Origin: Gammaproteobacteria bacterium
Lineage (GTDB): Bacteria > Pseudomonadota > Gammaproteobacteria > Pseudomonadales > Azotimanducaceae
Reading direction: 5' to 3'
DNA: 58,673 nt
Assembly (NCBI GenBank): GCA_007694905.1
Contig: REEU01000295.1
Coordinates: forward strand, 1 to 58,673
Position numbers and translations under genes: made by a program
The notes under the pieces: model-generated
The model's input: only the letters and a program-made list of their open reading frames with translations
What the model was told of the DNA's origin: nothing
Databases searched by the model: none
Shown: positions 49,317-57,201 of the stretch, in pieces
How positions within the stretch are numbered: the stretch's first letter is position 1
How the letters are laid out: every line of letters starts with the position of its first letter

Positions 49317-49898
49317 ATGAGCGACAAGGACACCAAAGAGGATCTCCGCTCGGTTCCAGCCGACCAGAGATCCCAGGGTCCCAACGAAACCATGATCATC
49401 AGCAGCAGCGAACTGGCCTCCAAGGTAACCGCTGCCGCTGCCGGTCAGGCTCGCAAGATCGACGGGACACCCAAGCTCGTCGGACGCAGTGATGCAGTCG
49501 CCGGTCAGACGTATGAATTGGCCAAGCCGAAAACCATGGTCGGTCGCCAGAGCACCAACGATGTGGTGATCGAGGACGGCACCGTATCCGCGAGGCATGC
49601 CCAGATTGTCAATGACGAAGGCGTCTGGAGAGTGGTGAACCTGATCTCCACCAACGGCACCTCGGTGAACGGGCGGACGAACATCGTCAGCTACCTCGCG
49701 CCAGGCGACGTGATTTCATTCGGACGCGTGGAGATGATCTTCGAGGTGGGGGAGCGTGAACGCACCATCCCCGACGGCGGCACTCGGCGCAGCTTCGTCG
49801 GTCGACCGAGTTCCGATCGCCCCATTCTTTGGGCAGGAATCGGCGCCGCGGCCATCATAGCATTGGGCGTGGGCGCCCGGATGCTCGGCGTGATCTGA
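49317..49898 (+). CDS. FHA-domain protein with C-terminal membrane anchor
   Basis: The 193-aa protein has a charged N-terminus (residues 1-55), one forkhead-associated domain (about 65-145) with the phosphothreonine-binding motifs VGRQ (75-78), SARH (91-94) and NGTSVNG (113-119), and one hydrophobic helix at the very C-terminus (169-187). FHA domains bind phosphothreonine peptides. A C-terminal anchor would place the FHA domain in the cytosol at the inner membrane. AGGAAG precedes the ATG. No Ser/Thr kinase or phosphatase gene is adjacent, so its partner is unknown. It is followed by a bidirectional terminator. Confidence 0.88.
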   Translation: MSDKDTKEDLRSVPADQRSQGPNETMIISSSELASKVTAAAAGQARKIDGTPKLVGRSDAVAGQTYELAKPKTMVGRQSTNDVVIEDGTVSARHAQIVNDEGVWRVVNLISTNGTSVNGRTNIVSYLAPGDVISFGRVEMIFEVGERERTIPDGGTRRSFVGRPSSDRPILWAGIGAAAIIALGVGARMLGVI

Positions 49899-49924
49899 TC
49901 TGGCATCCCATCGCCCAACCGAAA

Positions 49925-49947
49925 AAGGGGCCGGCAAGCGGCCCCTT
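49925..49947. terminator. Bidirectional intrinsic terminator between the FHA gene and tRNA-Ala
   Basis: AAGGGGCCG (49925-49933) and CGGCCCCTT (49939-49947) pair perfectly around GCAAG. On the minus strand it is followed by a T-run, ending tRNA-Ala transcription efficiently. On the plus strand TTTT follows four bases later, giving weaker termination of the FHA transcript. Confidence 0.85.
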
Positions 49948-49954
49948 CGCGTTT

Positions 49955-50030
49955 TGGTGGAGCTAGGCGGGATCGAACCGCCGACCTCCTGCATGCCATG
50001 CAGGCGCTCTCCCAGCTGAGCTATAGCCCC
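49955..50030 (-). tRNA. tRNA-Ala (anticodon GGC)
   Basis: Read on the minus strand the 76 bases run from GGGGCTATAGCTCAGC to the encoded CCA. The acceptor stem is GGGGCTA/TAGCTCC. The anticodon stem-loop CTGCATGGCATGCAG carries GGC, and the T-arm is GGCGG-TTCGATC-CCGCC. It stands alone between its own promoter and terminator. Confidence 0.97.
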
Positions 50031-50074
50031 GTGATGCTGCGGTCGACCCTTGGAGACGACCGGCGAGGCGGCGA

Positions 50075-50103
50075 ATCTTAGTGAGCCCCCCGAGGGGTGT
50101 CAA
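50075..50103 (-). promoter_or_regulatory. tRNA-Ala promoter
   Basis: On the minus strand TTGACA (50103-50098), 17 bases, TAAGAT (50080-50075), then a GC-rich discriminator. The -35 is perfect. The GC-rich start region is typical of stable-RNA promoters under stringent control (known from rRNA and tRNA genes; inferred here). Confidence 0.8.
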
Positions 50104-50186
50104 CCAAACGCCAGGCGCGAAGCCTAGCCTCTCTCAACCTGTGCTGCGTCCATTCTGGTCGGCTGCCCCACTGAAGGAAATGGTGA

Positions 50187-51668
50187 TCAATTGCCTAGGT
50201 TCTGGAAGCGCTTCTCGAGCCGCTTGGCCTGCTTCTTCGACACACCACCGAGGACGCCGATGGCATCACGGATCCGGGCGCGAGAGACATCCGAGCCCAG
50301 GATGACCATGGAGTCGTACAACGGCAGCGACACTGGCCGGCCGGACAGCGCCACGAAGATGGGCCCGAGCAGCACGCGGATCTTCATACCCAGATCACGC
50401 GCGAGTCCGGTGAGGCAATCCACCAGGGTATCCCGCTCCCAATCCGGCAACGCATCCAACCGCCAGAGCGCGAACTGAAGAGCCTCGACGATGGCTTCCT
50501 GCTCCACCGCAAGCTCGGCGAAGGACTCGGGCGTCAGTTGACGGGTATCGCCTACCAGGTAACCCGCCATCGCGACCAGATCTGCAAACCGTTCCGTGCG
50601 TTCGCGGACCAGGGGCACGATGGGCATCAGGTGGTCGCGATTCAGCGCCCACTGGGCCACCCGATCTGCAAAGGCGCAGTCGTCGAGGCCGCGCAGCCAG
50701 GTACCGTTGAGCCAGTTCAGCTTCTCCAGGTCGAACACCGGGGCGCCGAGCGAAATCCGATCCAGGCTGAACGAGGCGATGAACTCCTTCAGCTCGAATT
50801 GCTCGCGTCCATCGGCCATTGAATAGCCCATCAGTCCCAGAAAATTCACCAGCGCCTCGGGCAGGTAGCCCATGCGCCGGTAATACTCGATGCTCGTGGG
50901 ATTCTTGCGCTTCGACAACTTGCTGCGATCAGGATTTCGCAGCAGCGGCAGGTGCGCCAACACCGGTGGAGTCCAGCCGAAGTAGTCATAGAGCAGACGA
51001 TGTTTAGGGGCCGAGTTGATCCACTCCTCACCGCGGATCACGTGGCTGATCTGCATGAGATGATCATCGACCACGTTGGCCAGATGATAGGTCGGCATGC
51101 CGTCCGACTTCAGCAGTACCTGCATGTCCACCTGCTGATAGTCGATCTCGATGGCGCCACGAAACAGGTCGTCGATACGGCACACGCCTGACTCCGGCAC
51201 CTTCATGCGTACCACGGAGGATTCGCCGGCGGCGCGGCGGCGACTCACTTCTGCGACATCGAGGCTGAGACAATGACCGTCATAGCGTGGCGTTGCGCCC
51301 GCCTGCTGCTGTGCCTGGCGCACCGTTTCCAGGCGTTCAGCGCTGCAGAAGCAGTGGAAGGCATGCCCCGCATCCAGCAGCGCTTCAGCGTGAGCCGAAT
51401 AAATCTCGCCTCGTTCGCTCTGTCGGTACGGTCCGTGGGCGCCGCCACGATCCGGGCCCTCGTCCCAGTCCAATCCCAGCCAACGCAGGCTGTCGAGTAT
51501 CATCTGCTCCGAGCGCTGCGTGGAACGCACGCGATCCGTGTCCTCGATGCGCAGCACGAATGCTCCACCCTGGCTGCGGGCGAACGCGAGATTGAACAGG
51601 GCCACGTAGGCGGTGCCCACGTGGGGATCGCCAGTGGGCGACGGTGCAATGCGCGTACGCACGGTCAT
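50187..51668 (-). CDS. gltX: Glutamyl-tRNA synthetase
   Basis: GltX charges tRNA-Glu. The protein of about 493 aa is a class I synthetase with the HIGH-type motif APSPTGDPHVGTAY at the N-terminus, HVIRGEEWINSAPKH and the KMSKS-type LSKRKNPTS near residue 255, and a C-terminal anticodon-binding region. The start at 51668 (MTVRTRIAPSPTG) has GGAG six bases upstream and lies downstream of a perfect TATAAT at 51700-51705, so the longer frame to 51728 is not translated. Whether it is discriminating or also charges tRNA-Gln cannot be told. Confidence 0.95.
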   Translation of the reverse strand: MTVRTRIAPSPTGDPHVGTAYVALFNLAFARSQGGAFVLRIEDTDRVRSTQRSEQMILDSLRWLGLDWDEGPDRGGAHGPYRQSERGEIYSAHAEALLDAGHAFHCFCSAERLETVRQAQQQAGATPRYDGHCLSLDVAEVSRRRAAGESSVVRMKVPESGVCRIDDLFRGAIEIDYQQVDMQVLLKSDGMPTYHLANVVDDHLMQISHVIRGEEWINSAPKHRLLYDYFGWTPPVLAHLPLLRNPDRSKLSKRKNPTSIEYYRRMGYLPEALVNFLGLMGYSMADGREQFELKEFIASFSLDRISLGAPVFDLEKLNWLNGTWLRGLDDCAFADRVAQWALNRDHLMPIVPLVRERTERFADLVAMAGYLVGDTRQLTPESFAELAVEQEAIVEALQFALWRLDALPDWERDTLVDCLTGLARDLGMKIRVLLGPIFVALSGRPVSLPLYDSMVILGSDVSRARIRDAIGVLGGVSKKQAKRLEKRFQNLGN

Positions 51669-51699
51669 CATGGTCTCCGGGGGCATGACAGGGGCGGCG

Positions 51700-51705
51700 A
51701 TTATA
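51700..51705 (-). promoter_or_regulatory. -10 box of the gltX promoter
   Basis: A perfect TATAAT on the minus strand, about 32 bases before the gltX ATG. The -35 region is poor, so recognition may rely on the -10 and an activator. Confidence 0.55.
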
Positions 51706-51784
51706 CGGGCCCGAAGGGCATCCATCACGACAGTGCATGACAGGCCAGGAAAGGATCCGGGATCTCAACCGGGCGCTGGCCCTC

Positions 51785-51793
51785 TGCTATCAT
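51785..51793 (+). promoter_or_regulatory. Extended -10 promoter of dusA
   Basis: TGCTATCAT (TG-N-TATCAT) lies 34 bases before the dusA ATG at 51827, with no good -35. Extended -10 promoters can work without one. It supports a start downstream of 51800. Confidence 0.5.
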
Positions 51794-51826
51794 CCGGCGT
51801 TCCGCAAGCGACGAACGCCCTCGAGC

Positions 51827-52867
51827 ATGTCCGGCACATCGGAACACACATCCATGATCCATGGCTGCGGGCCCCTCGGGACCCGGGGCAGCCATCGTCT
51901 CTGCGTCGCGCCCATGATGGATTGCACCGACCGCCACGCGCGAACGTTTTTGCGTAGCTTCGGCCCGGACATCGTGCTTTACACTGAAATGGTCACTGCG
52001 GCTGCGCTGCTCCATGGCAACCGCGAGCGGTTGCTGGCCTTCGACCCATGCGAACACCCGGTCGCCTTGCAACTCGGCGGCAACGATCCGCGGGAACTGG
52101 CGCGAGCCGCGCGCATGGGCGCCGAGGCCGGATTCGATGAGATCAACCTCAACGTCGGATGCCCGAGCGACCGGGTCCGGTCGGGCCGCTTCGGCGCCTG
52201 CCTCATGCGGGAACCCGAGCGGGTCGCCGACTGCATTGCGGCCATGCGCGAACAGGTGAGCGTCCCAGTGACGGTCAAATGCCGGCTCGGGGTCGATGAT
52301 CACGACAGCAAGGAGCACCTTCATGGGTTCGTAGACCGGGTTGCCGACGCGGGCTGCACGCTGTTCATTATCCATGCCCGCAAAGCGATTTTAGGAGGCC
52401 TGTCGCCGAAGGAGAACCGCGAAATTCCACCGCTTCAGTACCACCGGGTCCACGCCCTCGCGGCACATCGCCGGGACCTTGAGATCGTCATCAACGGAGG
52501 CTTGAAAACCGTGACCGACGCTGAACGGGAGCTTCGGCATACGCATGGCGTGATGCTCGGCCGTGAAGCCTATGGCCGCCCAGAGGTGCTCGGCACACTC
52601 GCGGACGCGCTGCTGCCCAGCGACAGGGATGCAGTGACCGGCGCGGACGCCATCACAGCGTACCGCCCCTATCTGGCGGCTCGTCTGGCCGAGGGTGTCC
52701 CGCTTCACGCCATGACCCGGCACCTTCTCGGCCTGTTCAGCGGCCGCCCGGGCGCTCGCCAGTTCCGCCGCATCCTGTCGGAACAAGGCTGCCGGGACGG
52801 TGCCGGCATCGAGGTACTGGACCGGGCGCTCGCGGCCGTTGATCCGACCCTCGCGCGGGCTGCCTGA
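51827..52867 (+). CDS. dusA: tRNA-dihydrouridine(20/20a) synthase
   Basis: DusA reduces uridine 20/20a in tRNA D-loops using FMN and NADPH. The product of about 346 aa has the family core CVAPMMDCTDRHARTFLR, LQLGGNDPREL, INLNVGCPSDRV with the catalytic Cys, VKCRLGVDDHDS and FIIHARKAILGGLSPKENR, which marks DusA among the Dus paralogues. The start is uncertain: ATG 51827 or ATG 51854. The frame open to 51737 would cross the promoter. It is divergent from gltX and seven bases ahead of the TerB-like gene. Confidence 0.94.
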   Translation: MSGTSEHTSMIHGCGPLGTRGSHRLCVAPMMDCTDRHARTFLRSFGPDIVLYTEMVTAAALLHGNRERLLAFDPCEHPVALQLGGNDPRELARAARMGAEAGFDEINLNVGCPSDRVRSGRFGACLMREPERVADCIAAMREQVSVPVTVKCRLGVDDHDSKEHLHGFVDRVADAGCTLFIIHARKAILGGLSPKENREIPPLQYHRVHALAAHRRDLEIVINGGLKTVTDAERELRHTHGVMLGREAYGRPEVLGTLADALLPSDRDAVTGADAITAYRPYLAARLAEGVPLHAMTRHLLGLFSGRPGARQFRRILSEQGCRDGAGIEVLDRALAAVDPTLARAA

Positions 52868-52874
52868 AGCGATC

Positions 52875-53330
52875 ATGCTCACCGCCATACGACGTTTCTT
52901 CGAGGATCGGCTCGACCAGGCCCCCTCTGAGGTACCCGGGCAGACCGATCCCCTGGCACTTGCCACCGCTGCCCTGATGATCGAGGTCATGCGCGCCGAC
53001 TCCAATCAGGATCCAGCAGCCAGCGAGCGGGTGATCCGGGCGCTGGAGGAGATCTTCGAACTGCCCCACTCGGAGATCGAGGAGCTGATCGCACTGGCCG
53101 AGCAGGAACTGGCCGCGGCCACGGATCTCTATCAGTTCACCCGGCTCATTGCCGAGCACTGGGGGCAGCCGGGACGGATTGCGGTGATCCGCAACATGTG
53201 GCGAGTGGCGTGGGCCGACGGGGCCGTGCATCAGTTCGAAGAGCAGCTGATCCGCCGCATCGCCGGCTTGCTGCACGTGCGTCACTCGGACTTCATACAG
53301 GCCAAACGCGAGACCCGTCCGGCCTCTTGA
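52875..53330 (+). CDS. TerB-like (tellurite-resistance/DUF533-type) protein
   Basis: The 151-aa all-helical protein has the TerB-fold features LALATAALMIEVMRAD, ITRLIAEH-like YQFTRLIAEH and VAWADGAVHQFEEQLIRRIA with its acidic metal-site residues. It resembles chromosomal single-domain TerB proteins common in gammaproteobacteria, rather than ter-operon TerB. The role is unknown. It follows dusA by seven bases, so is co-transcribed. Confidence 0.85.
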   Translation: MLTAIRRFFEDRLDQAPSEVPGQTDPLALATAALMIEVMRADSNQDPAASERVIRALEEIFELPHSEIEELIALAEQELAAATDLYQFTRLIAEHWGQPGRIAVIRNMWRVAWADGAVHQFEEQLIRRIAGLLHVRHSDFIQAKRETRPAS

Positions 53331-53393
53331 TGCGAGTCGCAGCCGGCGCGCACGGGCGCTAGCCTACAGAGAGGATTCAACGCGAATTGTAGG

Positions 53394-53412
53394 CCCGAGC
53401 GCGTGCGCTCGG
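53394..53412. terminator. Hairpin between convergent TerB-like and STAS genes
   Basis: CCGAGCG/CGCTCGG with a CGTG loop (53395-53412). A weaker outer stem GCCTACA/TGTAGGC lies just before it (53362-53394). No T-run, so it is a probable rather than certain terminator for either gene. Confidence 0.45.
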
Positions 53413-53418
53413 CCAGGG

Positions 53419-53931
53419 TCAACGCGCGTTCCGGGTCGCGTTGGCAGGCGCCTGGGCTTCCAGGGCGGTGACCAGATCCTGGAAGTTCTCCCGGTTGCGA
53501 TCATTCAACTGCATCAGCACGCGGTGTGCATCGAGGACCCGCTCCCTCACATCCTCCTCGTCCGTCTCGAGCTGCGGCAGTTCACCGAGCTGCCCCACCT
53601 CGACCAGCGGATGCTCGACGATGTGAAAGACATCATCGAAGCCCATGGTCTGCAGCAGACGAGTGATGTCCGGCTCAGTCGAAACCAGCGTAGGAATGAA
53701 CCCGAATCGCTTCTTCGTCTCCAGCGAGAGCCGCGCCAGCAGACCCAGAGAAGTGCTGTCGATACCCTCCGTCTCGGTGAGATCGACGATCACGGCCCGA
53801 AAGTCGTCTCGATTCAGCAGTACCCGGAGGAAGGAATCCACGGTCGCACATAACGTGACGCGGACATCACCGGTGAATTTGAGTACATAGATGCCGTTGT
53901 GGTCACCGACCAGGATACGTCCGGGTTCCAT
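53419..53931 (-). CDS. STAS-domain anti-sigma-factor antagonist (RssC/HsbA-like)
   Basis: The 170-aa protein has a STAS domain (residues about 5-105) with the phosphorylatable Ser motif TEGIDSTSLGLLARL, then a helical C-terminal tail of about 60 residues. Such proteins switch anti-sigma factors or other partners by phosphorylation, and the neighbouring PP2C phosphatase would dephosphorylate them. It starts at 53931 and shares one base with the stop of the phosphatase gene (TGATG), so the two are coupled. The pair resembles P. aeruginosa RssB/RssC and HsbR/HsbA. Its kinase is not in view. Confidence 0.85.
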   Translation of the reverse strand: MEPGRILVGDHNGIYVLKFTGDVRVTLCATVDSFLRVLLNRDDFRAVIVDLTETEGIDSTSLGLLARLSLETKKRFGFIPTLVSTEPDITRLLQTMGFDDVFHIVEHPLVEVGQLGELPQLETDEEDVRERVLDAHRVLMQLNDRNRENFQDLVTALEAQAPANATRNAR

Positions 53932-55094
53932 CAACCACCTCGTGACAGAAGCAGGCAGGCGACATCGTCGGGAGCCTCGAGGCCGGGCGTGAGGCCCAGG
54001 TCCGTGCACAGGTCCGTCAGGCTCGCGATAGCAGCGACAGCCTCCATAAGGCGTTGCTCCTTGGCAGCCAGACTGGATTCGTTCATCACCTCGAAGACCC
54101 CATCGGAGAACAGGGCCAGACGGAACTGACCCGGCAGATCCATGGACGCGGACGCAAACCTGGCGTCCGGGAACAGACCCAAGGGCTTACCCGGCAGTTC
54201 CAGATAGCGTGCCTCCGTCCCGACCACAAGCACGGGAGCGGGGAAATGACCCGCGTTGGCGTAAGCGAGGCGATCATCCTGACAGTCGATGATGCCCATG
54301 AACATGGTGACATGGCGGTCGAGTTGGCTCTCGAGCAGCTCCTGATTGAGCCACCGCAGGACCTCTCCCGGCGCATTCAGCATGCGTGGCCGGTACTCAC
54401 GGCGCAGACGCCGCGAAAAATTCTTCAGCAGCACCGTGACGAACGCCGATGAAGCCCCGTGTCCGGAGACGTCCGCGATAAAGAAGACGAAGTGACGGTC
54501 GGTAATGCGGAAATAGTCGACGAAGTCACCGGAGAGAAAGAGCGAAGGGATGATGTGATGCTGAAGGCGATAGCCATCGATGGCCATGGGCGTCGGCGGC
54601 AGCATACCGAGCTGAACTTCCCGGCCGGCACGCTGGTCCTGCTGCAGCTCTTCAACGTATTCCTGCAGCTGCTTGTTGGCCGACTCGAGCTCCTGCTTGA
54701 ACCGGGAATTCTCCTGCCGCAGGCGGGTGCGCTCCAGAGCGGCCTCCACCGCGTGGATCAGGACATCCAGGTCCGCTACCGGCTTCCACAGGTAATCTGC
54801 AGCCCCGAGCCGCAACGCCTGCATGACGTCGCTCATATCAGAGCCTTCGGTGATCACGACCAGGGGGACATCCGGGAGGTCACGCGTCAGCCGCTCGAGC
54901 ATGGGCAGCCCGTCGGCATCGACCATGTGGAGTTCACACAGAATCAGATCGGGGACGCGGCCTTCGGCTAACGCCAGAGCGTTCTCTCCGCTGGCGGTCT
55001 CATCCACGAGAAATCCGCGTTCCCTGAGTCGCGCTGCGAGACTCTCACGCTCGGTACCCAAATCATCGATCAGAAGCAGACGCGGACAGGTCAT
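53931..55094 (-). CDS. rssB: RssB-like response regulator with PP2C/SpoIIE phosphatase domain, receiver phosphoacceptor Asp replaced by Glu
   Basis: The 387-aa protein has a receiver domain (residues 4-118), a coiled-coil linker (about 120-165) and a SpoIIE-type phosphatase domain (about 170-385). The phosphatase looks intact (SGDFVDYF, FFIADVSGHGASSAF, APDDVACLLL). In the receiver Asp10/Asp11, Thr82 and Lys104 are kept, but the phosphoacceptor position is Glu54 (LILCELHMVDADG) and the following Pro is Val. Glu mimics phospho-Asp in several receivers, so the protein may be permanently in one state. The ATG at 55094 fits the domain start. It is coupled to the STAS gene; RssB proteins elsewhere control RpoS. 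Confidence 0.85.
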   Translation of the reverse strand: MTCPRLLLIDDLGTERESLAARLRERGFLVDETASGENALALAEGRVPDLILCELHMVDADGLPMLERLTRDLPDVPLVVITEGSDMSDVMQALRLGAADYLWKPVADLDVLIHAVEAALERTRLRQENSRFKQELESANKQLQEYVEELQQDQRAGREVQLGMLPPTPMAIDGYRLQHHIIPSLFLSGDFVDYFRITDRHFVFFIADVSGHGASSAFVTVLLKNFSRRLRREYRPRMLNAPGEVLRWLNQELLESQLDRHVTMFMGIIDCQDDRLAYANAGHFPAPVLVVGTEARYLELPGKPLGLFPDARFASASMDLPGQFRLALFSDGVFEVMNESSLAAKEQRLMEAVAAIASLTDLCTDLGLTPGLEAPDDVACLLLSRGG

Positions 55095-55496
55095 CGCGAC
55101 TCGGGCCACGCTTCGGCAGAGGGACCAGGTGGAAGGTCGACGGCACCCACCCCTGCTATAGCGATCAGGGTTCCGCAACGAGCGAACGCACGTGGCGCCA
55201 AGCGATGCACTTCCCTTCCTTTGCCCACTGAACCCAGGTGACTCCTGTTTGCGGAGCTCCGGCCCCCGCCAACGCTCGCAGACCGTACTCGCATCATGAA
55301 ATGGAAGCAAGACAACCCCACCCCGGTGTGGGTCAGGACTGCTCGACCCGCAGGCCTGTTGAATCTCCGACCCCGACCGGACCCCATGGTTCCTGGCCGC
55401 CTCAACTTTTCAGCCCGGCGACCGATAACCTCAATCGCGCACAACACGATGCGTTCACGGGCAAGCGTCACACCCGCGTCAGGGCAGGAGAAGTCC
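55095..55496. other. 402-base divergent intergenic region
   Basis: This gap separates the rssB-like and kinase genes. I see a possible TATAGC -10 for rssB (minus strand, around 55158) and a GATAAC (55423-55428) before the kinase gene, both without good -35 boxes. No repeats or structured RNA were noticed. The frame running into the kinase from 55296 is not protein-like. Confidence 0.4.
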
Positions 55497-57140
55497 ATGT
55501 CGATCGAGCGCTCTCCACCGCAAGCGCCCAGGGCCGTCTACGACGGCCCGGAAGCGACTGCGGCTCCCCGCCCGGCTGCCTCTGCGCGCACGTCACGCGA
55601 TGCTTTCGATGGACAGCGGAGCTCAGTTTCCCGCACGGAACTGTTTCGCAGCCTGTTCGAGCACGCCAGCGAGGCCATGCTGGCACTCGACAGCCGGGGC
55701 CGCATTCTGCTGCTGAACCGGCCCGCCGAGCTCATGTTCGGCTACGACCGGGAGGAGCTCATAGGCGAGCTTGTCGATAGCCTGATTCCCGACCACGTAC
55801 GTGAGCGCCTGCGGGTCATGCGCCGCCCACTTCAAGCCAGCGCGGGCATCGGGACAAAGGGGTTCCGACAACCTGCTTCGGCACGACGCAGGGACGGCAG
55901 TGAGCTCCCGGTGGAAGTGACCTTGAGACCACTTCGGATCGAAGCCGGGAGTTGCGTGCTGGCGTCCGTCCGCGATGTCAGCGAACGCCTCGACCTGGAA
56001 AGTAATCTCCGCCAGGCCCAGAAAATGGAAACCATCGGCCAGCTCGTCACCGGCGTGGCCCATGACTTCAACAACCTCCTGGCGATCATCAGCGGCACCC
56101 TGGAATTGGTCCATGGCGCCCTGCCCGACGACGAGGAGATCAGGGACGACATGGATGCGATTCGCGGGGCCTGCAACCAGGCTACCCTACTCACGCGCAT
56201 GCTGCTGACGTTCGCCCGCCGTAGCGAGGCCGAACCGAAGATCATCGAGCTCGACCAAGCCATCGAGGGTCAGGCAAGGATGCTGCGCCGCCTCATCGGC
56301 GAACATGTGCAGGTGCAGCTGAAACTCGGGCTCGGTGCCTGGACGGTGGAGATCGATCCGCTGCAGCTCGAACAGATTCTGCTGAATCTGGGCGGCAACA
56401 GCCGCGACGCAATGCCATCGGGTGGCACCCTGACCATCGCCACGTCTGCGCTGCAGCTCTCTTCGGGGGACTCCCGCCTGCTGCCAAGCATGACGCCCGG
56501 TCCCCACGCGCTGATCGTCGTCACCGACAACGGGCATGGCATGGACCCTGCCACCCTGGACAGAATCTTCGACCCATTCTTCACCACCAAACAGATTGGC
56601 AGTGGAACTGGACTGGGGCTGGCAACGGTCCAGGGGCTGATCCGGCAGAGCCGTGGCAACATCTGGTGCGAGAGCGCGCCCGGTCGGGGAACCACCTTCT
56701 CCATCCTGCTGCCCCGAGCCGAGCAGTCAGTCGAGGAGAGCATCGTCGTCGCCGAACCCGCACCGAAGGGGGGGCGCCAGACCATCCTGCTCGTAGACGA
56801 TGACCCCCACGTGCTCCGCGTCACGCGACTGATGCTCGAACGCAGCGAGTACACGGTGCTTGCCGCCAGCTCCGGAGAGGAAGCCATCGAGCAGGTGACA
56901 CAGCATGCCGGACCCATCGACCTACTGCTCACCGATATCCTCATGCCTAAGATGACCGGGCCCCAGCTTGCTCGACACATCCAGGCCCTGCGGCCGGGCA
57001 TCCGGACGCTGTTCGCCTCGGGATACGCCGAGTGTCCGCCCGATGGAGAAGCCACCCTGCACGCGGACGAGCGGGTTCTGGTCAAGCCGTTTTCGATCCG
57101 CGCTTTGACCGAGGCCATCGAAGAAGCCCTACAGCCGTGA
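55497..57140 (+). CDS. Hybrid sensor histidine kinase (PAS-HisKA-HATPase-REC)
   Basis: The 547-aa protein is cytosolic: no membrane segment. It has a disordered N-terminus (1-45), a PAS domain (about 46-168, IEAGSCVLASVRDVSERL), a dimerisation domain with phospho-His189 in GVAHDFNNLLA, an ATPase domain (N box NLGGNSRDAM at 297, GTGLGLATVQG at 370-380) and a C-terminal receiver (428-545) with phosphoacceptor Asp480 in LLLTDILMPKMTG. The layout is common for soluble hybrid kinases. AGGAG lies seven bases before the ATG at 55497. Its output partner is not obvious; the nearby EAL-HDOD protein or the response regulator at 38.8 kb are possibilities. Confidence 0.92.
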   Translation: MSIERSPPQAPRAVYDGPEATAAPRPAASARTSRDAFDGQRSSVSRTELFRSLFEHASEAMLALDSRGRILLLNRPAELMFGYDREELIGELVDSLIPDHVRERLRVMRRPLQASAGIGTKGFRQPASARRRDGSELPVEVTLRPLRIEAGSCVLASVRDVSERLDLESNLRQAQKMETIGQLVTGVAHDFNNLLAIISGTLELVHGALPDDEEIRDDMDAIRGACNQATLLTRMLLTFARRSEAEPKIIELDQAIEGQARMLRRLIGEHVQVQLKLGLGAWTVEIDPLQLEQILLNLGGNSRDAMPSGGTLTIATSALQLSSGDSRLLPSMTPGPHALIVVTDNGHGMDPATLDRIFDPFFTTKQIGSGTGLGLATVQGLIRQSRGNIWCESAPGRGTTFSILLPRAEQSVEESIVVAEPAPKGGRQTILLVDDDPHVLRVTRLMLERSEYTVLAASSGEEAIEQVTQHAGPIDLLLTDILMPKMTGPQLARHIQALRPGIRTLFASGYAECPPDGEATLHADERVLVKPFSIRALTEAIEEALQP

Positions 57141-57201
57141 CCTCTGCCGCGGCAAACGTTGCGCGCAAGTCTCGGACCAGCATCTTTGGGAATGCGTTGT
57201 G

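Noticed and set aside
55296-55496. N-terminal extension of the histidine kinase frame from 55296
   Set aside because: The translation is not protein-like, and a good AGGAG-ATG pair marks 55497 as the start.
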